Shown here: positions 53,501 to 62,073 of the stretch, in pieces
Position numbering within the stretch: the first letter of the stretch is position 1
Layout of the letters: every line of letters begins with the position of its first letter
DNA from: Sphingobacterium sp.
GTDB lineage: Bacteria > Bacteroidota > Bacteroidia > Sphingobacteriales > Sphingobacteriaceae
Length of the DNA: 64,000 nucleotides
Assembly: GCA_031286695.1 (NCBI GenBank)
Contig: JAITTY010000005.1
Coordinates: 744,001 to 808,000 of the forward strand
Direction: 5' to 3'
Notes under the pieces: generated by a model
Databases searched by the model: none
Told to the model about the DNA's origin: nothing
What the model saw: the letters and a program-made list of their open reading frames with translations, nothing else
Made by a program: the position numbers and the translations under genes

Positions 53501-54481
53501 ATGACGAATTGGAAGGATTTTTTTGAGATTAAAACCGAAGTTGATTTTAATCAGCATTGTTTAGATACCTACCGATTCCAAAGCCAGCATTGTAAGGTTT
53601 ATCGTGACTACGTCAGGTTATTGGGAAGAGAAAAAGACAGTATTCAACATTATACTGATATTCCCTTCATGCCCATCGAATTTTTTAAGACCCAACAGGT
53701 TATTGCTGAAGGAATGGAAGCTGAAATCGTATTCTCGAGTTCGGGTACAACGGGTATGGTCACATCAAAACATCTGGTCGCCGACAGGAGTATATATGAG
53801 CAAACTTTTCGCAAGATTTTTGAAAGTTTCTATGGCCCGCTAGGCGACATTGCCGTCCTGGCATTGCTCCCATCCTATCTCGAAAGAAGCGGTTCATCTT
53901 TAATCTATATGATTGATGATCTCATGAAGCAAAGTGAGCAACCTGAAAGCAATTATTTTCTCTATAATCACCAAGAGCTTTACGATACACTTGTTAAGCT
54001 CAAAAATAAAGGGACAAAGACCATCCTCTTTGGTGTAACGTATGCCCTACTCGACTTCATTGAACACTATGCCTTTGAATTTCCGGAACTGATTATTATG
54101 GAAACAGGCGGAATGAAAGGCAAGCGAAAAGAAATGGTCAAACAAGAAATTCATCAGCTTCTTGAAGAAGCCTTTTCTGTCAATGGAATCCATTCTGAAT
54201 ATGGCATGACAGAACTGCTCTCACAGGGCTATTCTTCAGGTCAGGGAATATTCCATCTCCCAAAATGGATGAAAATCTTAATTCGGGATACCAATGATCC
54301 ATTAAGCCTGATTCCGTTGAATAAAACTGGTGGTATCAACGTAATCGACCTCGCCAATCGCTACTCCTGTTCATTTATAGCCACACAGGATTTAGGTAAA
54401 ATATATGAGGATGGATCTTTTGAAATATTGGGACGTTTTGACGAAAGTGATATTCGTGGTTGTAATCTGTTGGTTCAGTAA
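53501..54481 (+). CDS. LuxE/PaaK-family acyl-protein synthetase-like ligase
   Basis: The protein has 326 residues from the ATG at 53501; an ATG at 53477 adds eight residues. It is adenylate-forming: VFSSSGTTGMVTSKHLV is the phosphate-binding loop, and G-I-H-S-E-Y-G-M-T-E-L the adenine motif. The C-terminus holds D-L-G-K-I-Y and L-G-R-F-D-E-S-D-I-R-G. LuxE activates fatty acids for a reductase partner, but no luxC/luxD-like gene is near. In Bacteroidota the stand-alone form is common and its acid substrate is unknown to me. Confidence 0.82.
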   Translation: MTNWKDFFEIKTEVDFNQHCLDTYRFQSQHCKVYRDYVRLLGREKDSIQHYTDIPFMPIEFFKTQQVIAEGMEAEIVFSSSGTTGMVTSKHLVADRSIYEQTFRKIFESFYGPLGDIAVLALLPSYLERSGSSLIYMIDDLMKQSEQPESNYFLYNHQELYDTLVKLKNKGTKTILFGVTYALLDFIEHYAFEFPELIIMETGGMKGKRKEMVKQEIHQLLEEAFSVNGIHSEYGMTELLSQGYSSGQGIFHLPKWMKILIRDTNDPLSLIPLNKTGGINVIDLANRYSCSFIATQDLGKIYEDGSFEILGRFDESDIRGCNLLVQ

Positions 54482-54552
54482 TGATCTGATATGACCAGCG
54501 CGGCATTTGCCAAACGGCTTGGTTCCCTCAAGGCAAATTGCCTATACCACAA

Positions 54553-54595
54553 TAAAAAAACACCCGGACATACTGCACGGCCAGGTGTTTTTTTA
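54553..54595. terminator. bidirectional terminator
   Basis: AAAAAAACACC and GGTGTTTTTTT arms enclose an 18-nt loop that can itself pair partly (CGG/CCG). It separates the convergent ligase and zinc-protease genes. Confidence 0.8.
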
Positions 54596-54610
54596 TTCGA
54601 ATTACGATCC

Positions 54611-55480
54611 CTATTTCAGACTCGGATCTTCAAAGGTATTTCCCGAACGCATATCCCCTGACTCATAGCCCTTCTTAAACCATGCCATACGCTGAGCAGA
54701 AGTACCATGTGTAAATGATTCGGGAACCGCGTATCCCTGAGCTTCGGTCTGCAATTTGTCATCACCGACAGCTTCGGCAGCCTTCATCCCATCTAGAATA
54801 TCATTGTAATCAATTTTTATATCCGTGAACTCGTTGAGGTAATGCGCCCATACGCCAGCATAAAAATCAGCTTGCAGTTCAGTCATAACGGAGATTTTAT
54901 TGTTCTCTCGTTCGCTGAGCTTTCCTCGGGCCTGATTGGTCTTCGGTAATAAACCTACCAATTGCTGAATATGGTGCCCGACCTCATGCGCGATAACATA
55001 AGCCATGGCGAACTCCCCTTTTGCTCCAAATTTATCCGACAATTCTTTACTAAAACTCAAATCCAAGTAAATCTTCTGATCCCCCGGACAATAGAAAGGT
55101 CCGTAAGAAGCCTGCCCCATACCACAACCATCGGTCTCCGTACCGCCATCGTAAAAAACCAGAGTCGTTGGCGTATAATTCTTTTGCATCTGTTCTTTAA
55201 ACAACTTGGCCCACACATCCTCCGTGCTCTGGAGCACGGTCAGCGAAAATTCGGTAAGCCTTTTTTCATCAGGATTTAACTCACGAGGTTGTCCGGATTG
55301 TTCGGTTTGCGCCCCCATGTTCTGAGCTTGCTGTAAGAGTTGCATGGGATCTCCACCCATCAAAAATCCAATAACCAAAACAATAATTCCACCAATTCCT
55401 CCTAAAGCAATTTTTCCTCCCCCCGACATTCCACGACGGTCCTCAAAATTACCACTTTGCTTGCCTCCTTGCCATTTCAT
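54611..55480 (-). CDS. neutral zinc metallopeptidase (YpfJ family)
   Basis: The protein has 289 residues. It starts MKWQGGKQSGNFEDRRG, the usual start of the family, followed by one membrane helix (about 27-42: IGGIIVLVIGFL). The active site H165-E166-V-G-H169 (YVIAHEVGHHIQ) with a downstream Glu (T-E-L-Q-A-D-F) is a zincin. Cys119 and Cys131 flank a conserved G-x-G-Q-A-S-Y-G-P-F-Y. The protein should sit in the inner membrane with the protease domain in the periplasm; its substrate is unknown. Confidence 0.93.
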   Translation of the reverse strand: MKWQGGKQSGNFEDRRGMSGGGKIALGGIGGIIVLVIGFLMGGDPMQLLQQAQNMGAQTEQSGQPRELNPDEKRLTEFSLTVLQSTEDVWAKLFKEQMQKNYTPTTLVFYDGGTETDGCGMGQASYGPFYCPGDQKIYLDLSFSKELSDKFGAKGEFAMAYVIAHEVGHHIQQLVGLLPKTNQARGKLSERENNKISVMTELQADFYAGVWAHYLNEFTDIKIDYNDILDGMKAAEAVGDDKLQTEAQGYAVPESFTHGTSAQRMAWFKKGYESGDMRSGNTFEDPSLK

Positions 55481-55553
55481 AGTATTCCTATATTACAGTT
55501 AATAATCTTTTCTAATGTTGGTTAAACACAAATTCGGTACCAATGTTCTACAT

Positions 55554-55586
55554 GGAGTAAATTTATTTGAAGAAAAAATTTACTCC
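55554..55586. other. 11-bp inverted repeat in a divergent spacer
   Basis: GGAGTAAATTT and AAATTTACTCC are separated by 11 nt between the zinc protease and PhnA-like genes. No T-run follows, so an operator is more likely than a terminator. Confidence 0.3.
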
Positions 55587-55710
55587 ACTTTACCTCATAG
55601 CTCGCATCATATAAATAAATTTACCAGCAAACAAATGAAAGCCATAAGCAAAAACAATGCTTTATAAGAGTAAAAACAGGAATTATTTCCCTAAGTCGTG
55701 ATATTCGTCA

Positions 55711-55741
55711 TTGTACATCAAAGCAAATTTGGCTAAGTTTG
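55711..55741 (+). promoter_or_regulatory. promoter of the PhnA-like gene
   Basis: TTG (55711-55713), 20 bp, TAAGTTTG (55734-55741): a good Bacteroidota promoter, 19 bp before the start codon, giving a leader of about 14 nt. Confidence 0.6.
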
Positions 55742-55760
55742 GGCTTTAAAAAAAACTGAC

Positions 55761-56342
55761 ATGAAATTAGAAGAACAATTACAAGCGAGGGCTGGCGGAA
55801 AATGTGAGCTGACAGGCGACGATGCCACTTTAATTGCCTACACATTACCACCGGAAATAGCATCAAATTTGGACAATACTTTACTGATTTCAGAAACATT
55901 GGTCAATCAGCTCAACAAAACGGAGCAACTAAATCCAGACGACTGGAAATTCCTTCCAAATGCGATGTGGTCGGAAAACCCATCGGTACAAATTGTTTGC
56001 TGGCGTATGTTAAACCGACTAAAAAATGAAGGCTGGGCGTCTGAAGCATTGGACATTCTATATTTAGATGACGAGACATTAGCTGAAGCTAAGAAAACCG
56101 GAGATCATGAAAATGACGGCTATGTTTCTTTTCATGAAGATAGCATCGGGCAACGACTGTTGGAGGGTGATACTGTTGTTCTGACAAAAACGCTTGACGT
56201 GAAAGGATCTTCTTTAAAAGCGACTTTAGGAACCGTAGTTAAGAATATTCGACTAGTAGCAGACAATATCGAACAAATTGAAGGAAAGATTGAGGGGCAA
56301 ACAATCGTTATACTGACCAAATATCTCCGTAAACAAAATTAA
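55761..56342 (+). CDS. PhnA/YjdM-domain protein
   Basis: The protein has 193 residues. The N-terminal half starts LQARAGGKCELTG, a partial zinc-ribbon-like PhnA N-terminus with only one Cys. The C-terminal PhnA domain (from about 125) has D-G-D/E-N-D-G-Y-V, G-D-T-V-V-L-T-K-T-L-D-V-K-G and K-G-T-V-V-K-N-I-R-L, ending I-V-L-T-K-Y-L-R-K. Family members were once linked to phosphonate use, but no phn genes are nearby and the function is not established. It is a single-gene unit with its own promoter and terminator. Confidence 0.88.
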   Translation: MKLEEQLQARAGGKCELTGDDATLIAYTLPPEIASNLDNTLLISETLVNQLNKTEQLNPDDWKFLPNAMWSENPSVQIVCWRMLNRLKNEGWASEALDILYLDDETLAEAKKTGDHENDGYVSFHEDSIGQRLLEGDTVVLTKTLDVKGSSLKATLGTVVKNIRLVADNIEQIEGKIEGQTIVILTKYLRKQN

Positions 56343-56356
56343 ACTAGATTTTTCGT

Positions 56357-56412
56357 CTAAATAATTAAGGCTTAAACTGGGATTCATTCCTGTTTAAGCC
56401 TTAATTATTTAG
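56357..56412. terminator. bidirectional terminator, 21-bp perfect arms
   Basis: Arms at 56357-56377 and 56392-56412 (from CTAAATAATTAAGG to CCTTAATTATTTAG) are exact inverted repeats around a 14-nt loop, between two convergent genes. Confidence 0.85.
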
Positions 56413-56426
56413 AGAGATAGCTGACA

Positions 56427-57353
56427 CTATTGCGGATAATTCCGTACAAATTCAAAACGATAGTTTGGATGTTGTTTGAGACTATCGATCAAATCCGATA
56501 ATAGCCGCTGTCCTTTTTTCGTTTGATACATATTGTCATGTGTTAATAGCACAACATTGTTTTTCGTATAAGAGGTACCTTTACGGAGCAAATTCTTCAT
56601 TTGGGTATACAATTGATTCACCGATAGGTCCGGTTTCCCTGTAACACCATTTATCTTCCACTCACAGTCCCAACCAATTACTTTATAACCATTCTGGTGT
56701 AGTAACTCGGCTGTCGAAGCCCCACTTTTCAAATCAACCTTTTTACGGTCTCCGATATACCAGATATTTCGTCCCGGCAACCGAACTATTTTATGTGTTA
56801 ATCCCAGCGATTGCTCAGCAAGTTCAAAATCTTCAAAAGCCGTCTGCGGATTCGAATAGAAAGTACTATACTTATTGTGCGCATGCCAGTAACTGTGGTT
56901 GTAACAATCCACTAAAGGATTATTCTTATAACGTTCTGTAAAACTGTGTAATTTTTTACTCATTTTATCATGATTGCCAATCAGAAAAGCATTAATTTTA
57001 ATGCCTTTCGCTGTCGCAATGGAATCAAGGTGCTGGCTTCCATTCAGTGGACCATCGTCAAAAGTGAGATAAATATAACGTGGAGAAACAGTATCAGTCA
57101 ACAATACCGTCGTATCTTTAGCCCCTTTGTAGTCCACATTTTCTTCCATTTTTGTAATGGTGTCTTTACGGAGGGAATCTACTTTACTTATCGAATCTTG
57201 CACAGCAAGCAAACTATCTTTTTTGGGCGGCATAGAGTCAACAGCTCCCACATTTTGCACCTTATTTGTCCCACTTTGATTGCAGGAGTAAAATCCCATA
57301 ATAGATATACTTAACCCTCCCCATACAACAACCGAATTAACCACTTTTCTCAT
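56427..57353 (-). CDS. polysaccharide deacetylase (NodB-like) lipoprotein
   Basis: The protein has 308 residues from the ATG at 57353. The longer frame from 57404 puts 17 residues before the signal, so it is rejected. The signal ends GFYSC (lipobox, Cys about 23). A Ser/Lys/Asp-rich linker (to about 85) is followed by a NodB domain: YLTFDDGPLNGSQ, C-Y-N-H-S-Y-W-H, R-L-P-G-R, W-D-C-E-W-K and L-L-T-H-D-N. The second motif is looser than in CE4 enzymes, so activity is probable but not certain. It is a stand-alone gene, not related to the deacetylase of the pigment cluster in its anchor. Confidence 0.85.
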   Translation of the reverse strand: MRKVVNSVVVWGGLSISIMGFYSCNQSGTNKVQNVGAVDSMPPKKDSLLAVQDSISKVDSLRKDTITKMEENVDYKGAKDTTVLLTDTVSPRYIYLTFDDGPLNGSQHLDSIATAKGIKINAFLIGNHDKMSKKLHSFTERYKNNPLVDCYNHSYWHAHNKYSTFYSNPQTAFEDFELAEQSLGLTHKIVRLPGRNIWYIGDRKKVDLKSGASTAELLHQNGYKVIGWDCEWKINGVTGKPDLSVNQLYTQMKNLLRKGTSYTKNNVVLLTHDNMYQTKKGQRLLSDLIDSLKQHPNYRFEFVRNYPQ

Positions 57354-57566
57354 CACAAAAATTAACTTACACATTACAATTATTTCCCAAAGACTCAAAT
57401 TCATCTAAAATAAACTGATCTCAGTCACTTGTAGCGCAAAATTAATATATTTTTCATTAATCAAGCTGTAATGTTATTTAATTTATTGTGCATGCACACT
57501 AAAAGCTTCATGATTCTGCAAGCACCCAAAGCTACGAAAGCAGACCGAATGTTATTTCTGGCCAGA

Positions 57567-57602
57567 AAAAAAGGAATCTATGTTTATATAGATTCCTTTT
57601 TT
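57567..57602 (-). terminator. terminator after the His/Gly/Arg-rich protein gene
   Basis: 15-bp arms AAAAAAGGAATCTAT and ATAGATTCCTTTTTT with a 6-nt loop, 23 bp after the minus-strand stop at 57625. Confidence 0.85.
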
Positions 57603-57624
57603 ATCATGTTATTCAGATACTCGA

Positions 57625-58164
57625 TTAATTTCTATGTCTTCCTCCATGACCGTTGCCACGCCCGTGGCCATTTCCATGTCCCTGGTTATTGCCACGTCCA
57701 TGTCCATTTCCTCTATCGTATCGACGGCTTTCTCCCCATGAATGTTCGCGCCTTACACTACGTTCGCTGGCAAATGAATACCCACCACCATGATGATTAT
57801 CTCGAATAGCGACTTGTCTTCCACGGTAGCCGCCATAACGGCTTCTATACCGATCGTGGTGATGCCAAGGTGTGCGATCGTTGATAACCACTTTATGAGC
57901 GCGATAAAAATCGTAATGTCTGTATCTTCTCGGCAAACTTGCCCTTCTTATCCAGCCGCCATTATCATAATAAACGTAACATCTCGCGGGTACATCGTAA
58001 TACATATTGTATTCGGGAATATAATAATAGCGCGCGTAATCATAACCAGCTGGCCCCCAGCTAGGCTGACTCCCAATATTGACACTAATACTGACTTGCG
58101 CTTGTGCAGCTCCCGCTGTAAAAAGGCCTGCAATAACCGCCGCCGTATAAAACAATTTTTTCAT
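57625..58164 (-). CDS. exported His/Gly/Arg/Tyr-rich protein, function unknown
   Basis: The protein has 179 residues. A signal peptide (TAAVIAGLFTAGAAQAQ) is followed by a Tyr-rich part (Y-D-Y-A-R-Y-Y-Y-I-P-E-Y-N-M-Y-Y) and a strongly basic C-terminal tail of G-H-G-R-G-N repeats (from about 140). A strong ribosome site (GGGAGGAG, 8 nt spacing) is present, rare in this window, and suggests high expression. No known catalytic motif is visible. Metal binding by the His-rich tail or a surface structural role is possible. Confidence 0.75.
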   Translation of the reverse strand: MKKLFYTAAVIAGLFTAGAAQAQVSISVNIGSQPSWGPAGYDYARYYYIPEYNMYYDVPARCYVYYDNGGWIRRASLPRRYRHYDFYRAHKVVINDRTPWHHHDRYRSRYGGYRGRQVAIRDNHHGGGYSFASERSVRREHSWGESRRYDRGNGHGRGNNQGHGNGHGRGNGHGGRHRN

Positions 58165-58377
58165 AAGTAGCTCCTCCCTCTAGTTTGTAATTTCTTCTTT
58201 ACAATACGACAACAAACAGTATGCAAAAGATTAATGTTCAAATGTTAATTTTTGTTAACACAACAATAAAAACCTCATTTTGAACAGGTTGAAAACCCTT
58301 ATAATTCACAATAAAACCGCAAACTTTTTAATAGGATCAGTTGTTCAGATCATACAGACTTTAATGAACTAATCACA

Positions 58378-58953
58378 ATGAGTATATATAACGTAGGAAT
58401 ATTGGTTGGTAGCTTACGAAAGGAATCTTACAACAAAAAAATTGCGCAGTTTATTCTTGAGCAAGAGGAATCTAAGTTTGGCTATCGCATAATCGATATC
58501 AGCGAGCTTCCCCTATATAATCAGGATTTTGACGATGTAGGAAATCCTCCTCCGAGCTATGTCCGATTTCGGAAAGAGGTCGCTTCTCTGGATGCTGTAC
58601 TTTTTATTACTGCAGAGTATAATCGTTCTATTCCTGCAGTTTTAAAAAATGCGATTGACGTGGGTTCAAGACCCTATGGAAAAAATAAATGGGATGGCAA
58701 ACCTGGCGCAATAATTTCTTCATCAACGGGAGTTTACGGTGGCTTTGGCGCCAACCACCATTTACGTCAATCACTGGTCTTCGTCAATATCTTAACGATG
58801 CAGCAACCAGAAGCTTATTTAGGCAATATAACAACATGTATTAGTCCCTCTGGGACAATTGAATCACAAAAAACCAAAGATTTTCTACGCAGCTTTAAAA
58901 ATGCCTTTGAGCAATGGGCTGAGCGAATTATACATACAAAAGGACAGGATTAA
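58378..58953 (+). CDS. NAD(P)H-dependent FMN reductase 1
   Basis: The 191-residue flavodoxin-like protein has VGILVGSLRKESYNKKIA (phosphate loop), P-L-Y-N-Q-D-F, and T-A-E-Y-N-R-S-I-P-A-V-L-K-N-A-I-D (FMN/NADPH-binding), the standard motifs of the azoreductase/chromate-reductase (YieF-like) family. It should reduce quinones or flavins. It is a single-gene unit with no recognised operator. The stop codon is the loop of the terminator hairpin. Confidence 0.9.
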   Translation: MSIYNVGILVGSLRKESYNKKIAQFILEQEESKFGYRIIDISELPLYNQDFDDVGNPPPSYVRFRKEVASLDAVLFITAEYNRSIPAVLKNAIDVGSRPYGKNKWDGKPGAIISSSTGVYGGFGANHHLRQSLVFVNILTMQQPEAYLGNITTCISPSGTIESQKTKDFLRSFKNAFEQWAERIIHTKGQD

Positions 58954-58977
58954 ATCCTGCCCTTTTGTATGTATAAT
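58927..58977. terminator. terminator overlapping the 3' end of the FMN reductase gene
   Basis: 24-bp arms with one mismatch (58927-58950 and 58954-58977) surround a 3-nt loop which is the TAA stop codon itself. The left arm encodes the last eight residues. It also ends 10 bp before the stop of the convergent minus-strand gene, so it may serve both. Confidence 0.8.
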
Positions 58978-58986
58978 CAAATTATT

Positions 58987-59853
58987 CTAGTCCTGTTCAT
59001 CACTGACGTCATAGTTCCAATTCAGCAATTTTTCCTGCAAAATCCGCGAGATCTTATTGAAATAACGCTTTTGCTTATAGCCCATTACCCATTGTACGCC
59101 CTGTACAGCATTGGTACAGAAAATCTCATCCGCCCGTTTCATGATTTCGGGACTTATCTGTGCCTCAACCACCTCTATACCTTCATCCTGTGCCATGTCC
59201 ATGACTACCCGGCGCATTACTCCTTCAATACATCCTTCGGATAACGCTGGTGTATAAAGTACCTTTTCATAATAGACAAAGATATTTGAAATCAAGGATT
59301 CACATAGATAACCTTCCTGATTTAGAATCAACACATCATCAAAAGCCATTTTCTTTTTATAGATGCCAGCCAACACGTAAATCTGCGCATTTAAAGATTT
59401 AATCTTTGAAAGATCGCTATACGGTTTTTTGAATTCATTGTACAGCCCTACAATCAAACCAACCTTTTTATCGCGAAGATTAGGTTCTATGCGCTGCACC
59501 TGCAAAACAAAACCAGGTTTATTACTCGTCGGACTATACAATCCACCACCAGATCTAAATACGATCAATCGGATGCGAACCTGTTGCCCCAACATATTAT
59601 TTTTGCGAATTAATTCTTCGGATCTTGAACGAATAAAAAACTCATCGAAAAGATTGGCGTCATCCAAATGAATCAACTCCATACCTTTCTGTAAACGCTC
59701 AACATGAAAATTTAGAAAACGGATATCACCATCCTTATACAGCATCGTTTCAAATAATCCGTCCCCATAACGAAAACCTCTATTCTCAATGCTAAATATT
59801 TCCTGATCTTCCGGCACTACATTGCCATTGAAATTGATATAGTTTATTGGCAT
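58987..59853 (-). CDS. class IV aminotransferase (PabC/IlvE-like)
   Basis: The 288-residue PLP enzyme has I-E-N-R-G-F-R-Y-G-D-G-L-F-E-T (N-terminal), a central K-S-L-N-A-Q where the lysine binds PLP, and C-E-S-L-I-S-N-I-F-V and E-G-V-M-R-R-V in the C-terminal half. The family covers aminodeoxychorismate lyase, branched-chain and D-amino acid transaminases, which cannot be separated with certainty by eye. The length and the R-Y-G-D-G start fit PabC or a D-alanine-type enzyme. It follows the pseudouridine synthase gene by 19 bp, so both are probably cotranscribed. Confidence 0.87.
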   Translation of the reverse strand: MPINYINFNGNVVPEDQEIFSIENRGFRYGDGLFETMLYKDGDIRFLNFHVERLQKGMELIHLDDANLFDEFFIRSRSEELIRKNNMLGQQVRIRLIVFRSGGGLYSPTSNKPGFVLQVQRIEPNLRDKKVGLIVGLYNEFKKPYSDLSKIKSLNAQIYVLAGIYKKKMAFDDVLILNQEGYLCESLISNIFVYYEKVLYTPALSEGCIEGVMRRVVMDMAQDEGIEVVEAQISPEIMKRADEIFCTNAVQGVQWVMGYKQKRYFNKISRILQEKLLNWNYDVSDEQD

Positions 59854-59872
59854 CTTAATTTTGTTCTAAATT

Positions 59873-60919
59873 TTAATCATTTTCTATAGCCATTGAATTT
59901 GCAGCATAAGCACGCCACTTTTCTAAAGCTAAACGAAAATCTTCTGGAAATGGTACCTCAAAATACATATTTTCTTTTGTAGAAGGATGGATAAATCCCA
60001 ATACCTGCGCATGAAGTGCTTGTCGCGGCAGTAATGAAAAACAGTTATCCACAAACTGCTTGTACTTTGAAAACACGGTACCTTTTAAAATCTTATCTCC
60101 ACCATACATTGCATCATTAAATAGCGGATGACCAATAGATTGCATATGCGTACGAATTTGGTGTGTACGCCCTGTTTCTAACTGACATTCTATTAAAGTA
60201 ACATAGCCCAGTCGCTCCAAAACTCTGTAATGTGTCACCGACCAACGCCCTTTGTCTTCACCATCATACATGGCCATGATGCGTCTGTCTTTTAGATGAC
60301 GTCCAATATAACCTGTAATGGTTCCGTCCTCTTTTAAATCACCCCAAACTAATGCAATATACTTACGGGTAATACTGTGATCGAAAAACTGTTTTGCCAA
60401 AAAGGCCATTGATTTTTCATTTTTAGCAATAACCAATAGTCCGGAAGTGTCTTTATCGATTCGATGTACTAAACCCGGGCGATCGGAGTTTCCTGGAAGC
60501 TGTGGCAACTGCTGTATATGATACGTCAATGCATTTACCAAGGTTCCCGTATAATTATTATATCCTGGATGCACGACCATGCCCGCCTCTTTATTCACAA
60601 TCAGCACGTCGTCATCCTCGTATTTGATATCCAATGGAATGTTTTCTGGATAAACTTCATTATCCCGTGGTGGATCAGGTAGCACCAATGTAATCACATC
60701 ATCAGGTCTAACCTTATAGCTCGCCTTGATCTCCTTACCGTTAACCATGACAGAACCTGCTTCAATAGCATGCTGAATTTTGCTCCGTGTCGCATTTTCA
60801 ACCCTGTTCATCAGGTATTTGTCAATGCGGAGTAATGCTTGTCCCTTATCCACCTCAATACGTAGATGCTCAAATAATTCTTGTTCTTCCTGATCTTGCG
60901 ATCCAATTTGTTCTGTCAT
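59873..60919 (-). CDS. rluD: RluA-family 23S rRNA pseudouridine synthase (RluD-type)
   Basis: The protein has 348 residues from the ATG at 60919; an upstream ATG at 60946 adds nine less likely residues. An N-terminal S4 RNA-binding domain (about 28-85) is followed by the catalytic domain with HRIDKDTSGLLV (151-162, catalytic Asp155), Y-I-G-R-H, and E-C-x-L-E-T-G-R-T-H-Q-I-R-T-H. This is the arrangement of RluC/RluD, and the length and order favour RluD. It is divergent to the PLP-enzyme gene 57 bp away. Confidence 0.9.
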   Translation of the reverse strand: MTEQIGSQDQEEQELFEHLRIEVDKGQALLRIDKYLMNRVENATRSKIQHAIEAGSVMVNGKEIKASYKVRPDDVITLVLPDPPRDNEVYPENIPLDIKYEDDDVLIVNKEAGMVVHPGYNNYTGTLVNALTYHIQQLPQLPGNSDRPGLVHRIDKDTSGLLVIAKNEKSMAFLAKQFFDHSITRKYIALVWGDLKEDGTITGYIGRHLKDRRIMAMYDGEDKGRWSVTHYRVLERLGYVTLIECQLETGRTHQIRTHMQSIGHPLFNDAMYGGDKILKGTVFSKYKQFVDNCFSLLPRQALHAQVLGFIHPSTKENMYFEVPFPEDFRLALEKWRAYAANSMAIEND

Positions 60920-60976
60920 GCTACAAAAATAAACCAAATGAAACAATTTTCGTTAAATTTGTTTTCATTTAATGTT

Positions 60977-61885
60977 ATGTTGCCCTTCAAAATCCATAGC
61001 CCCGAAACTGAATTGTGCCTCCCAGCCTGGGAGAAGAAGCATATTAAAGTAACACTGAAGCGCGATGACCTCATACATCCCTTTATTTCAGGCAATAAAT
61101 GGCGAAAATTAAAGTATAATCTGGAAGAAGCCCTGCAGCTTCAGAAAAATCATCTTGTTACATTTGGTGGAGCATGGAGCAACCATCTTTTAGCTACCGC
61201 TTGCGCCGGAGCTATCTTTAAGTTTAAAACAACCGCTTTTGTTCGAGGTGAAGAAGGGGTTAACAACCCTGTTTTAGCAATGTGCCGCCTTTTTGGGATG
61301 CAGCTCATTTACGTCGACCGCGAATCTTACCGAGATAAAGAAAATTTATACAACACCTATTTTGATCAGGATCCAACGACGTTCTATATACACGAGGGTG
61401 GTTACGGCATGCTGGGAGCAAAAGGTTGCTCCGAACTCGTTGATGAGCTCCAACATGAATACCAGCATATTTTTACGGCCTGTGGTACAGGAACAACCTT
61501 AGCTGGAATAGCCAACGCGATAGAAAAACGTGATCTATTTACCCGCGTACACGGCATACCTGTTTTAAAAAATGGAGGCTTTATTCAGGAGGAAGTCGAT
61601 CAACTTTACCCCAACATCACCCCTCCTATTTTACATCTGGACTATCATTTTGGTGGTTATGCAAAATCCAATAACGACTTGCTCGCCTTTGTTCAGCATT
61701 TTATAGCTGCTACAGGAATCATGATCGAGCCCACCTATACCGGCAAATTACTTTATGCCGTAGATGATCTGATCAAAAAGGACTACTTTACCCCCGCGGA
61801 TCAGGTACTCGTTATTCATACTGGCGGACTTACAGGCCTGCTTGGTATGTACGAACGTTTCAATTTTATTGATCTACATCAATAA
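60977..61885 (+). CDS. PLP-dependent ACC deaminase/D-cysteine desulfhydrase-like protein
   Basis: The protein has 302 residues from the ATG at 60977; longer frames from 60881 overlap the divergent gene. Fold-type II PLP motifs: K-R-D-D-L-I-H-P-F-I-S-G-N-K-W-R-K-L with Lys41 binding PLP, G-G-A-W-S-N-H, and A-C-G-T-G-T-T-L-A-G (phosphate-binding loop). The family deaminates 1-aminocyclopropane-1-carboxylate or cleaves D-cysteine, and the sequence does not settle which. The gene is divergent from the pseudouridine synthase gene and shows no partner. Confidence 0.88.
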   Translation: MLPFKIHSPETELCLPAWEKKHIKVTLKRDDLIHPFISGNKWRKLKYNLEEALQLQKNHLVTFGGAWSNHLLATACAGAIFKFKTTAFVRGEEGVNNPVLAMCRLFGMQLIYVDRESYRDKENLYNTYFDQDPTTFYIHEGGYGMLGAKGCSELVDELQHEYQHIFTACGTGTTLAGIANAIEKRDLFTRVHGIPVLKNGGFIQEEVDQLYPNITPPILHLDYHFGGYAKSNNDLLAFVQHFIAATGIMIEPTYTGKLLYAVDDLIKKDYFTPADQVLVIHTGGLTGLLGMYERFNFIDLHQ

Positions 61886-61942
61886 ATACGCTAGGACGCC
61901 GTACAGAGACATTTGATTGACATTTATTCAGCAATTATATCG

Positions 61943-61950
61943 TAAGTTTG
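61943..61950 (+). promoter_or_regulatory. candidate -7 element of FMN reductase 2
   Basis: TAAGTTTG matches TAnnTTTG; the -33 region is poor. It would give a leader of about 120 nt that holds a 16-bp palindrome (61986-62001, GAAAATCATGATTTTC) and a short hairpin (GGGC/GCCC, 62027-62040). Confidence 0.45.
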
Positions 61951-62073
61951 ACCAGATTTTAAAATAAAACATAGCGAAAACATGCGAAAATCATGATTTT
62001 CTAAAGGTAACAAGGAGGTCAGTATTGGGCAGTTTTGCCCCTATTCAACACCTCATAAATTAATGATATAAAG

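Noticed and set aside
53501..54481. Bioluminescence (lux) function
   Set aside because: Only a LuxE-like domain is present, without luciferase, reductase or transferase genes.
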